NCBI GenBank assembly: GCA_021018815.1
Contig: JAITYX010000004.1
Location: 682,001-746,000 of the forward strand
Length of the DNA: 64,000 nt
Direction: 5' to 3'
DNA from: Talinum fruticosum
Taxonomy: Eukaryota > Streptophyta > Magnoliopsida > Caryophyllales > Talinaceae
Positions within the stretch are counted from its first letter, which is position 1. Every line of letters begins with the position of its first letter. Under the pieces are notes generated by a model. That model made no database searches. It saw only the letters and a program-made list of their open reading frames with translations, and was not told the DNA's origin. The translations under genes and the position numbers were made by a program. Positions 23,861 through 35,494 of this stretch are shown in pieces.

Positions 23861-26640
23861 TATAATGTTTAACATCTAGGCCGGGTATGATTATAAAATC
23901 AGGAAACCGAGGTTATAAGAAATTTGAAGAAACTAGAATAATGTACATATGGCAAATTATATTATATAAGCATCTAAAATTTGAAAAATTCTTTACAAAT
24001 GTATAGAAATCACAAATAATTAACTTTAATGCATGATTTATTTTGTAATCATATCTTAATTTATAACTTGCTTTTCGTTCTATTTTTTAAAACTTAAATC
24101 CTTGACTTATCTATGCTATAATTTCATAGACATGTATTGATTTGCAACCTTTTTTTCCTATGTTGTTTTTAAATAATTTACTTCTCATGTGTTTTTTGAA
24201 ATAGTTTTTTTATTTGTATATATAGTATTTGACTCCATGTTTTGTCGATATCCTATTGGTTCATAAAGAAGTAAATGATGTTATCACAAATTTGTATCCC
24301 ATCAGCTCAACCAACGTGTGAAAGTACAATTAGCTATATTAGCTATATAATAATTATTTTTAAAAAAAGATGGGCAGGACTAAACACTACAAGCTCTATT
24401 CTATTTAGATTTTGCTTACGGCCTTACAATTCCTTATAGTTCATTACATCTTCTTATAATTCAAATTCGAGTTAATCCCAATTGGGTTTAAAGGCTCGAG
24501 AGGATAGGGATACCAAGCTCGAGCTTAAATTCCAAACCCACAACCCATCCCAATTTGTCGGAAAATTGTCTCTTTCGAGGTTTGAACCCTATTAGAGATG
24601 ATAGAAGTGTGACATTTTTGCCAGTAGACCAACACTCACTAGGTGCTCCTTACATCTAAATGCAATAGGGCTATATATTGTTCGTATTTCTTATTTATCT
24701 ATTTTTATTTTATAAACTTTAAAAATAATATTTTTGATCACAATTTGGTAAAATGTCAAATTGATTATATTTTCCCTTCAATTTACAGTCAAATTCATTA
24801 AAAGTGGATCAAAAGATATAACATTTGGACAATCATAATGGGACACAGGAAGTGTATATTTGCACCTAATTTTATGTACTAATATTTTTTTTATTTAATT
24901 TCATCTTTAATATAAATTGAAATCGAAGAGTAAAATATTTATATTTATTATGTACAGTAATTTTTTGTTGAAATTATGTAAAGTAAATTAACATAAACGA
25001 CTTATGAAGTTGTTTTTTTTTTTTTTTTATAAAAAAAGTACCGCAGAATCTCTTCCGCGTTTGGAGGTAGAAGAAAAAAATTTAAGTTAGACTAATACAA
25101 ATCGTATCTAATAGTATTTAGCCAAAAAAGTAAAATAATCATATCTAATACTAGATATCATTATTAGCAGTGTCTGAACTTGTTACCTCAGCAAGGAAAA
25201 AAAAAATCAAAAATATGTAAGCATAATAGAAATAAATGTAATTTTAATAACTTTTGGACCATTTTATTTTTTTATTGAAAAATTGGAGATTCAATAATAA
25301 AGTCATATGATATTTACTAGGGAAATTATCTAATAAGAATAGATTTAAGACATCCAAATAAATCCTCATTTTCAAAAAGTTAGTGATAAATATATATTTA
25401 GGCTATAAACTTCAAGCATTATTTTGATTACTAATCACATTGTTTGATGTTGCTCCGTGTTTCTCGGATGTCGACGATAAATAGTATAATTTTATAAAAT
25501 ATATATATTTTTAATATGACAGCTTATGTTTTAAAAGAAGATTAATTTGATTGAACTATATGAAATTTTATAATCAATTAACCTTTCAACCAAAACAAGC
25601 AAATATTATACAATAAGATCAAACACTCTTTTATAATTTAATATCACATAATATACAAAGGTCCACAATATGCCAAGAAAAGAACTCATATCAAAACTCG
25701 CACGAAAGAAATGATACAAAATCTACATCGAAAAAGGAAAATTAATTGTGAAATAAAAAGAATATATTGGAAAAAATACAGATCTACTAGTTTATCCAAT
25801 TATAAATTAAACTGGACATTTTAAAGGGCGAAAGTTAGAGACTTATTGATAACACAATTATTTATTAAAAAAGACGGAGATGAATAAATTTTTTCATATC
25901 TAAATGGAGGGGAATTAATTTAATCTATTTTTGAGTCCCTACTATGCACCTTTATTATATGACAACAAAATAATTTATTAATTCATTTACATAATAAAAT
26001 GACAATATTTTCTTAAAAGACCATTAATCAATTGATACTAATTCGGACTATATACTTATCCAATATGAATTTTAATTTAAAATAATTATTAAATTTAATT
26101 ATAAATTTATAATTCAAATTGAATCAGTCTAATAGACACCCTTAAATTAAAGTTCATAACTCCAATTTTTTTATTAAATAAAATTTAATTATAAGTCTAT
26201 AAGCCAAACACAAAATGGAACACAAATGCCAAGTAAATTGAGATAAATAGGGGTAAGGGTAACAAACCCCCCCAAAAAAATCAGCATTTAAAATACATTA
26301 AATGAAATACAACATGTGAGACGTGGCGAGCAGAGACTGGTAGGTACACATTAGTAATGTGTACTCAAATTCATTGGAGCAGAATGAGGACGATAAATAA
26401 AATTATTAGTAAATAAAAGGTGCCTGAGAAAATAATTTGAATTAATTACTGGTCTCGTAATTCCATTGGACAGACGACTCTATCGAAATAAATTAAACAA
26501 AACAATTTTTTTGGCTCTACAAAATTAATTTCACCTGCCAAAAAATTATAAATTAAAATTAAGTGCGTATTTATTTAATTTATTTTTTAAATGCCCTCTG
26601 TTCATAGGAAATGGTGATGGGAAAGAAAAGAAGGCCTTCT
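23861..26640. other. AT-rich intergenic DNA upstream of OXS2-like gene
   Basis: No gene is visible. There are homopolymers (T run near 25013-25030), AT-rich DNA and no convincing element ends. The last few hundred bases are the distal promoter of the next gene. Confidence 0.55.
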
Positions 26641-28410
26641 TCCCTTCTTCTCCCTCGCCCCTCTCTCTCTCTCTCTCTCTCCTTTTTTCGCTCACAACTT
26701 TCTCATTTTCCTTCTACTGTGCCCCCTCTCTTTCTCTCACTAGATCTCTGAACTCTCTCCATCTCTCTTCCTCTACTCAGATGGGTTCTCTCTGTTTGCT
26801 TGAGTAGCTTGAGAAAATGGTAAGATTTTCTCTTCATTAATTTCTTCAACTTGTCAACATTGATCGTTGCATCTTCTAGTTGGAACAGTAATTTGTTTCC
26901 TTTTTTTCTTCTCACTTGATGCTTGCTAATCTTCTTCTATTTGAGCGATTTTTGGTTCTGGGCAGTTTGAAAAAGGCATGATTTACTTTCTGCTTAACTT
27001 GCATGTCTTTGATTTTGTCATCGATTTCTGCTTTGATGTGTCTTCATCTTTCAATTTCTTTAAATGGGTATTTTTCTCCCTCCTCTAATTTTTTTGGGGG
27101 TTTTGGGTGTTGGGTTTCTCCTGTCTATTTCCCTGTTTTTGGGTCCAATTGTTTGACTTCTGTTCCTGTTTTCTTTCCTCAGAGAACTTGCTAGAAGGGA
27201 CAACCCAAAAAATAAAAAAAGAAAAAGAGAAAAAGGATTTAGACAGCAGTGTTAATAGGGCCTCTTGCTTTGTCTCTCTTTCCTTCTCCCTATTTCTGGT
27301 CTGAAAGATATCCAAAATTTTCAATTAGAACTAGAAAAATTATGGGGTTTAAGGAAAAATGAAAACCCCTTTGTTTTATTTTCTGGGTTCTCAATATCTT
27401 CACCCATCCTTTTTTTTTTTTTGGGTTGCATGTTTCCTTTTTCTTTTTTGACCAATTGGGAAGAGAAGTATGCAAAACCCTACTTCGGATTTTCTCTCTT
27501 GTTATGGTTTATAGGTTTTGGTCACATGCTTGTGGAAATCTTTTGGGATAATGTTAATTGAGTTCCAATAGGGACTATTGCATGTGACCCACAACCTTGA
27601 TTTTGTTTGGTTAGTGGGAGAATTCATTGAAGCCCTTGATGAGCTTATGTGTTCACATTTTTGTCTCCTTCCCTGTTTTGATGTACTTGAAATAGGAGGA
27701 GTGCAATTTGTAAAAGGCTGCCTTTGCTTTCTGTTATTCATTTTATCTCCAAATGTTTGTGATTTGTGAATTGGTGAATAGAGTGCCCTCAATTTTGGTT
27801 GGATTTTCTTTTGCCTGTTTCCCCAGTTATTGGGACACCTGTTCTTTTATTTGAAGCTCATGCTTCTATTAACAGGTATCTAGGTCACATGGGTTAGGTA
27901 GACTCAATTTCTTTTTCACTATTGGCGATTATTCCTATTTCCTTTCTATCTCGTGTGCAATTTCACAAGGAATTATTTTTCTAGAATATCCTTGATTTTG
28001 TGTTTCACTTGAAAAGAGACCTTGTTCACTCTATCTGTTTGATTTCAAAATAATTTTCAACTCTCACCTCTTTGCATGTCATGGGTAGGACTGGGGGCTA
28101 CGTTTAGATCTCTCTCCCGAACCCCACTTATGCGGGATCCATACTGGTTTGATATTGTTGCTGAAAACATTTTGGGACTTAGTTTGTTTCGATGATGTTC
28201 CTTTCTGTGAATACAAGCAGTTTCATGTTCTTGGAATCATCTTTTACTTTCCTTCATGTTTTCCCATTTGAAAATATATATGTGTTTGGGTTCACATTAT
28301 GATGCATGTCTTCTCTTGCAGATGGGTTTTTAGTTTCAAGGGCTGTAAATTGGGTGACTGTAACCTTTATCATTTCAATCCGACATTGGCTGTCCTCCCA
28401 CTTCATAGAC
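26641..28410 (+). promoter_or_regulatory. Pyrimidine-rich promoter, 5' UTR exon and 5' UTR intron of OXS2-like gene
   Basis: A (TC)n tract at about 26660-26682 and further CT-rich sequence mark the likely transcription start region. A leader exon ends at 26819 (gagaaaatg), followed by donor gtaagatttt. The acceptor tcttctcttgcag ends at 28321, giving a 1.5 kb intron and a second leader exon from 28322 to the start codon at 28411. The leader contains an upstream frame of eight codons at 26781-26807. Splicing would create another, MMGF-stop, across the junction. Splice sites are inferred from sequence only. Confidence 0.6.
28083..28165 (+). repeat. SINE-like 3' fragment in intron
   Basis: The stretch ggctacgtttagatctctct, then a ccgaaccccacttatgcggg-type block and an end in gatattgttg, resembles the 3' half of the widespread plant Au-type SINE. 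A related copy lies at 63071-63150. It sits in the 5' UTR intron of the OXS2-like gene. Confidence 0.55.
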
Positions 28411-30426
28411 ATGAATCATTTGACTGTTGAGACCGGAGATGCTTTTTGTAGTTTGCTTGAAGTGGCTGCTAATAATGATGTTGAGGGCTTTAAGCGATTG
28501 ATTGAGGATGATCCATCTGGAATTGACGAGGTTGGGTCGTGGTATGTCCGGAAAAATGGGTCCAAACAAATGGTTAACGAGCATAGAACTCCTTTGATGG
28601 TTGCTGCTATGTATGGCAGCATTGATGTTCTGAAGCTGATTCTGTCTTTGTCCATTGCTGATGTGAATCGCTCTTGTGGAGAGGATAAGATCACTGCACT
28701 TCACTGTGCTGCCTCCGGTGGTTCGATTAATGCAGTTGAGGCAGTGAAGATGCTTCTAGAAGCAGGAGCCGACCCCAATGCAGTTGATGCCAATGGGCAT
28801 CGCCCTTTTGATGTGATTACAGTCTCCCCAAAACTGAGTGATGTGAAATTTGGTCTTGAAGAACTCCTTGCTGGTCATGGTTCTATTCGTGAACGCATTT
28901 TAAGGGTGTCAACTGCCACTTCAAATTCAAATTCTCCACCGCTATCATCTTCACCTGGAAACGGGTCCCCATCCTCGTCCTCAGAGTCACCACCTTCTCC
29001 TGCGATGAATTTGAAGTTTGATGATCATCAGCCAACATCTTATGGGTCAGAGAAGAAAGAGTACCCCATTGATCCGTCCTTGCCCGACATTAAGAATAGC
29101 ATCTATGCAACTGATGAGTTTCGTATGTACTCTTTCAAAATCCGCCCTTGTTCCCGTGCTTATTCCCATGATTGGACAGAATGCCCTTTTGTTCATCCTG
29201 GAGAAAACGCAAGAAGAAGAGATCCCAGAAAATATCATTACAGCTGTGTTCCATGTCCTGATTTTAGGAAGGGAGCTTGTAGGAGAGGGGATATGTGTGA
29301 ATATGCTCATGGGGTTTTCGAGTGTTGGCTCCACCCGGCTCAATATCGCACACGCCTCTGCAAGGATGGTACAAGTTGCACGAGAAGAGTCTGCTTCTTT
29401 GCTCATACAGCTGAAGAGCTAAGGCCTCTATATTTATCAACTGGTTCTGCTGTTCCTTCACCCCGGTCCAGTGCTTCAAGCTCCATGGATTTTGCTGCTG
29501 CCATGAACTTTTTGCCGGGATCTCCCTCAGCACTTATGTCTCCATCAGCTTTCACCCCACCAATGTCACCATCAGCTGCCAATGGGATTTCTCATTCTTC
29601 CATGGCCTGGCCTCAACCTGATGTCCCTTCGTTGCGTCTCCCGGGTAGCAATCTTCAGTCTAGTAGGTTAAGATCATCCTTAAATGCTAGAGATATTGCA
29701 GCTGCTGAAGAGTTTGATATGTTGCAAGATTATGATGTGCAACAACAGCAGCTACTCAATGAGTTTTCTTGTCTCTCTATGAACCCTAATTCTTTGAGTC
29801 GTTCTAACCGGTCAAAAACCCTAAACCCTTCTAACCTTGATGATCTTTTTTCTGCCGAGAGCTCATCTCCACGGTCTGTTTACTCTCCTACTCATAAATC
29901 AGCTGTTTTCAACCAGTTTCAGCAGCAACAAGGAATGCTCTCTCCTATTAACACAAGTTTCTCTCCCAAGAGTGTTGATCATGCATTACTGTCGGGAGAA
30001 TGTCACCCCGAAGTGTGGAACCCATTTCGCCCATGAGTGCTCGGGCCTCTATGATTCAACGCGAGCAACAGCTTCATCAGTTTCGCAGTCTCAGTTCCCG
30101 GGAATTTGGGTCCAACTTGAACTCCCTTGTGGGCTCCCCGCTGAATTCATGGTCAAGGTGGGGGTCCTCTGAGGGAAAACCAGACTGGGCAGTTAACCCT
30201 GAAGAACTGGGCAAACTGAGGAGAACGTCCTCCTTTGAGCTCGGAAACAATGGCGAAGAGCCTGATCTATCATGGGTTCAATCACTCGTCAAAGAATCAC
30301 CGACAGATTTTAAAGAAAAAGAAGCAATACCTACCTCCTCATTTGTGGGTGAGAGTTCTCACTTGAACCCAAAACATGAATCAGGTGAGCAAATCTGAGA
30401 TTCCTGGCTGGATAGAACAGGTATAA
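28411..30426 (+). CDS. OXS2: OXS2/AtC3H30-like ankyrin and tandem CCCH zinc finger protein (two frame breaks)
   Basis: The start MNHLTVETGD matches recalled Arabidopsis OXS2 (At2g41900). Ankyrin repeats lie at about 58-130. The plant arginine-rich tandem zinc finger follows at about 235-332, with a CSRAYSHDWTECPFVH part and then the two fingers (CPDFRKGACRRGDMCEYAH and CKDGTSCTRRVCFFAH). A Ser/Pro/Gln-rich C-terminal region completes it. The family acts in stress and salt responses, with RNA or DNA binding and nuclear-cytoplasmic movement. The frame opened at 28411 is lost after about codon 529. One missing base at the GGG run 29994-29996 would restore SGRMSPR. The reading then continues in the next frame (30000-30398) to LSWVQSLVKE. 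A second shift near 30394-30397 would return to the first frame and give the family's WIEQ ending, with a stop at 30424-30426. The corrected length is about 671 residues. Confidence 0.9.
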
Positions 30427-32696
30427 CTATAAACCATTCCTTTTTCTGGGTTGTTTTGTAGCAGCATAAGATGAAGGTTTAGCCTGGAAGTATCGAGGTA
30501 TGAAGAAAGATGTTTGCTGTGTAGCTAGACTAGATAAAAATGATATTCGTTTTCTGACAAAGGTATTCTTCCCAAATCCAATGTAGTTAGAAATGGTGAA
30601 ATTCTTGGTTGCACCGATGTTTGTAACGAAGCCAGGTTTTTTCTCCTAGGCTCTGGCCTCGTCGATCCTGTTCGATTTTGGGGTTTGTATGATTAGAAAT
30701 ATGCTTCATCAAGGAAACTATAAAAATCTCATGTATCTTCTTCCCATCCTTTTCTTCTTCCTTTGAAATTCATTGCCCTCTTGCACTTTTCAGAGCATAC
30801 TTTCTGCTGCTGTTTCTGTACATCCATGGAATTCAACTTATTATCCTTATAATTTCAGCTCTCTTATATTCTCCACGGAGCGAAAAATCCAGTTTTGAGA
30901 AAAGTTTCACTCTTGAATTAGTTAAAGAAAACAATAATCATATAATTGTTTGGAATTAGTCTGTAGTTGCAGGTTAATGGTAGATATCAACCATTAGAAA
31001 CCATAATATGAGTCAGAGTCGTCGCTGAAAAAAGCTAGACATTTTAGTTTTAATTTTTAAAAATAAACAGATTAAATATGTTATTATTGCGCTGAGAATA
31101 TGAACCTGAACCTAATCCCGAGTTGAGTTGAGTTGAGCGTGTCAGATGAGTAAAGCTAATATAAGAGGTTAAAAGGGAAAATAATAAGGATAAATAAAAG
31201 TGAAATAGAATATGCATTTTATATGCTAGTAGTACCTAATCTCTTTTCCCTTGCGGAAAAGAAAACCCTAATTTGGTATGATTTGTTTACAATTTCCAAT
31301 TCTAATTTAACTTTCGGTGGTGGAATACTTGGTTTGTTTGATAGTAGTTTTCCCCTTTTTCTCTATTTTAATTGCCTTTTTCGCTTTTCTTCAATGTTAG
31401 GAAAACTCCATTGTCTTGTCTATTTCATTTATACGAATTCCAACTTTTCCCCCAAAAATAAGACTACGATGGTTAGGAATAGGAATAGGATTGAAGCTTA
31501 AAATACACAAAACTGCAATTACATTATTTGCATCATTTTTGTTGTTATTCTAGGTTGATCATATATTTTATATTAGTGTTATTTTTAAGAAGGCAACAAA
31601 TTCAAAAGAATTTATTTCTCTTTCCACCTCTAATTATACCGTACTATTTTCATATACAAATTTTTATATGTATCTCGGTTGTTTATACTCTAGGTGCTAC
31701 ATCATTGTCAAATATTTATAAAATATCCTCTATTTTTTCATTCGCTTTACTACTTTGTGAGACATAATCTTTATAACTTCGGAAACGAAACGGAAACAAA
31801 GTTAAAATGATCGAGATCGAAGCCATAAAAAGTAAACCAATACAAAATAACTATTATGCCTTATGAATGACTACTAGCTAGGTCATAGTGAATGTGTTGT
31901 AGGCATATAGAGTGGAGGGCATTGGTTGAACTTCCTACTACTATGTGATAGATGGGAGTGATGTGAGACGATGGAGACCTCCATGGAAAAAAACAACCTG
32001 TTTAACTGTTAATTATTCATGACAGCCTAAAATTTAATAATCTCAGAATCAGTCACAGTACCTCACAAACTGGATTCAAAACATTATCTCTAATAAGAGG
32101 GCCTTGACCTTTTTCGTTTAATTAAGACACACCTTTTCAATTCTCACCCTTTTTGTTTTTCCCCCAATTTTTTTTTCTTTTTTGGTAAAGGGTAACTTAG
32201 GTTAAGGACACGTGCAAAATCGTTCGAACTCTAAAGAAATTAGGGTCATCCATCTACTCGTGGGAGAGCTGTAACAAATATGACCTGCAATTCCATATAT
32301 GATTACATATAGATTACTCGGCAAAGGTTTTTTTTTTTTTTTCCTACAAACCTAACAAAGTTTATTAAAGGCCATAAACTCAGGATGAATGAGTTGGATT
32401 CATATCCGATCTAATACTTATAATAAGTTAATTTATTTTTTCTAATCGAAAATTTGACTTAACTTGAATTTAGTTCAAAATTTTTCTTTGACGTTGTTTT
32501 TATCTCGTAAGATAAGTTTATTGTTTAAAAATTAATGATTTAAAATTAATCCAAACCGATTATAACCCAACTCAAAATAAACTTAGCTCATTAATTTAAC
32601 TTGAATATAAATTGAATGATCCATTGATCTAGTTACATATTATGTATGGAAACATTACTCGACTGTGCATGTGATGATAATGATATATATATATAT
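30427..32696. other. 3' UTR of OXS2-like gene and intergenic DNA
   Basis: The first several hundred bases are probably 3' UTR. The rest is AT-rich with no gene. An AT run (32683-32695) borders the Copia element. Confidence 0.5.
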
Positions 32697-33373
32697 TGTT
32701 AGGAGATGACCCAAAATCTTACTTTAGTCACAAGAAACTCGCGTCACAGGATAAGAAACGGTAAACACGGGCGAGAGGGAACAAACACGAGGCATTTCGG
32801 ACAGAAACTCCAAGGTTGGGCTAGGGCAGCAACAACACGGGCTGCCCGTGTCGGATGGCACAGCCCGTTGGCTGCAAGGGCCGTGCCGATCGCCCAGTGC
32901 CTAGTCTCTTCGATTTTGGCTGTTTTGTGCGTTTTTCGGGTGTTTTCTGCTTTGATTTCTTGGTATCAATACTTGTAATTACGAGTGCAAGCCTAAGGGT
33001 TAGCTTCTTGTTTATTTAAGGGGTTGTTTGTTCACTTTTGTAATCATCGAAGTATCCAAATATCCAATTGCTAGAATATTGGGGTTTTAGTGAGTGTCAA
33101 TTGGGGTTGTCCAATTGATGAGTGTGCGATTGTAATGAGAGTTTACTGAGATTGGGTAATCTCGGGTGTTTTGGGAAGTTCTTGGGGTTGAAATCATTTC
33201 TTGTACTCTCTTATAATAGTGATATCGATTTGTTTGTGTCGATGGTGGTTTTCTTTCGGGTTTGGGTTTCCACGTTAAAAACCTTATGTCCATTGTTTAA
33301 GTACTTTCGTTTGGTTTTGTTCAATTTCTTGTTATCTAATTCATCCAAAACGCTTCCACATTCAAGACGCTCA
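32697..33373 (+). mobile_element. 5' LTR of Copia element
   Basis: Starts tgttaggagatgaccc and ends ttcaagacgctca (TG...CA). Its partner at 34807-35494 aligns along the whole length with many substitutions, so the insertion is old. The first third is GC-rich with short palindromes such as cacgggctgcccgtg. Confidence 0.92.
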
Positions 33374-34806
33374 TTTCCTAATAAGTGGTATCGTAGTCGA
33401 GTCTAGGATTTCTTCGATTATGAAGGTTGATATTCGAAGTTCGATGGAGAGATTAGTTTTAATTTCGGAAGGTTCAAATGAAAGCGATTCTCATCCAACA
33501 TGGGTTATGGAAAGTACTCACATGTGCTAGATCCAAACCCAAGACGATGTCCGATGAAGAATGGATTGCATACAAAAAGAAGCAACGAGGGATGATGGCG
33601 GATAATGATTGGGAAGAGTTGGAAGAAAAGGCTTTTTCGACTATCCGATTGTGCTTGGCGCCGCATGTACTACAAGAGGTGCTTGATAGGACAACCGCAA
33701 CAAATCTTTGGAATCTGTTGGAAGAACTCTACATGACGTAAAGTCCCGCCAACAAGATTCGTTTTAAGGAACATTTGTATACGTTTTCAATGGCTGAAGT
33801 TACTCCCGTTCAAAAGCATCTAAATGATTTTGAATTCAATCCTTATTGATTTAGAGAGTTTAGATATGAAAATTGAGGATAAGGATAAGGCTATTATGTT
33901 GGTTGTGTCTTTACCTGCGTCATATAAGCATTTTAAGGAAATCCTATTATATAGTAAAATCGATACCATATCATTTGATGATGTTAAGGAAAATTTGTTG
34001 TTTAAGGAAAAATTTGACCTAGATGCGTAGGGTGAAAGAGCGGGAGGCTTGTTGGTAAGGGAAGGTCCTAAGAAGGGGTCTAAGTACAAATTTGAGGGAG
34101 ATTGTTTTTATTGTAAGAAACCAATACATAAGAAATCCGAGTGTAAGAAACTTAAGGCTCTAAAGGAAAAGGAAAAAGAAAAGGACCAAGAATTTCGTAA
34201 ATCTCAAAATGTTGGTGAGGCCGATTTTACAATAAATGATAGTGAGTCGGATGGAGATGTTTGGCTTGCTTCTCATGGAAAGGGAGTGAGTTGGAATGGG
34301 TTTTAGATTCTAGTTATTTATTTCATGTGTGTTCTAATAAGGTTGTGTTTTCCACATATGATAATGTTAATTCCGGTGTTGTTAACTTGGGAAATAGTGT
34401 TCAATGTCTCATTGCTAGAATTGGTGAAGTTCGAATTAAAACTCATGATGGTGTCATGAAGATCCTAACTAAGGTACAACATATTCCCGATCTCAAACGA
34501 AATCCGATATTGTTAGGTGACCTTGAGGCTAGAGGACTAAGGTATTCTCGTCGAAGGTGGAGTTTTGAAGGTGTAAAAGGCTCCAAGGTATTGTTAAAAG
34601 GTTCGAGGCGTGGAGGCCTCTACATTCTTCATGGATCAACTGCGGGTTCGGCGGTTTCAGCTATGTCCAAAGAGAACTTGGATTTTGTGGATTGTGACAA
34701 CCAGTGATCGCCCTTCGGGGTATCGCCCTCCGGGTGCTAATTCTCGTGAAGGAGAGGTAGGTTGAAGGTGACAAACAAGTTTGAGATTTTGGTCCAAGGT
34801 GGAGAT
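33374..34806 (+). pseudogene. Internally deleted Copia internal region (gag and start of protease only)
   Basis: A primer-binding site (tggtatcgtagtc, 33386-33398) follows the LTR. Gag fragments are seen in 33478-33741 and 33824-34030, then a retroviral zinc knuckle CFYCKKPIHKKSEC (about 34108-34150), a protease-like WVLDSSYLFHVC (about 34290-34330) and a gag-pre-integrase-like stretch to 34707. Integrase, reverse transcriptase and RNase H are absent. A polypurine tract (ccaaggtggaga, 34794-34805) precedes the 3' LTR. Stops and shifts in gag show that it is not functional. The two LTRs and both priming sites survive, so it was once mobilisable. Confidence 0.88.
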
Positions 34807-35494
34807 TGTTAGGAGATGGCCCAAAATCTTGCTTTGGGCACAAGAAAATCACGTCACGGGACAAGAAACGGCAAACACAAGCGAGAGACAACAAGCACGG
34901 GGCGTTTCGGACGGTAACTCCAAGGTTAGGCTGGGTAGCAGCCAACACAGGTTGCCCGTGTTGGCTGCACGGGGTGCCCGTGCTAGCCATCACGGCACGT
35001 GCCGGCTGCTCGGTGCGTAGTCCCTTCGGTTTTGGCCGTTTTGTGTTTTTTTTTTTTTTGGGTGTTTTCTGCTTTGATTGCTTGGTATCAATGCTTGTAA
35101 TTGCAGTGCAAGCCTAAGGGTTAGTTTCTTGTCTATTTAAGGAGTTGTTTGTTCACCTTTGTAATCATCTAAGTATCCAAATATCCAATTGCTAAAGTAT
35201 TGGGGTTTTGGTGAGTGTCAATTGGGGTTGTCCAATTAATGAGTGTGTTATTGTAAAGAGAGTTTAGTGAGATTGGATAATCTCGGGTGTTTTGGGAAAG
35301 TCTCGGGGTTGAGATCATTTCTTTTAATATCTTATAATAGTGATATCGGTTTGTTTGTGTCGATCGTGGTTTTCTCCCGAGTCCGGGTTTTCACGTTAAA
35401 AACCTTGTGTCCATTGTTTAAGTACTTTCATTTTATTTTGTTCAATTTCTGATTATTTAATTCATCCAAAACACTTCCGCAATCAAGGCGCTCA
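34807..35494 (+). mobile_element. 3' LTR of Copia element
   Basis: Starts tgttaggagatggccc and ends caatcaaggcgctca. It is colinear with the 5' LTR. The five bases after it (aaatt) do not match the five before the 5' LTR (tatat), so no target duplication is preserved. Confidence 0.92.

Noticed and set aside
27003..27800. Cluster of open frames of 60-98 codons
   Set aside because: They lie in the 5' UTR intron of the OXS2-like gene and have hydrophobic, T-rich random composition on both strands.
29018..29422. 134-codon plus-strand frame inside the OXS2-like gene
   Set aside because: Shadow of the zinc finger coding frame; the real frame carries the conserved cysteines and histidines.
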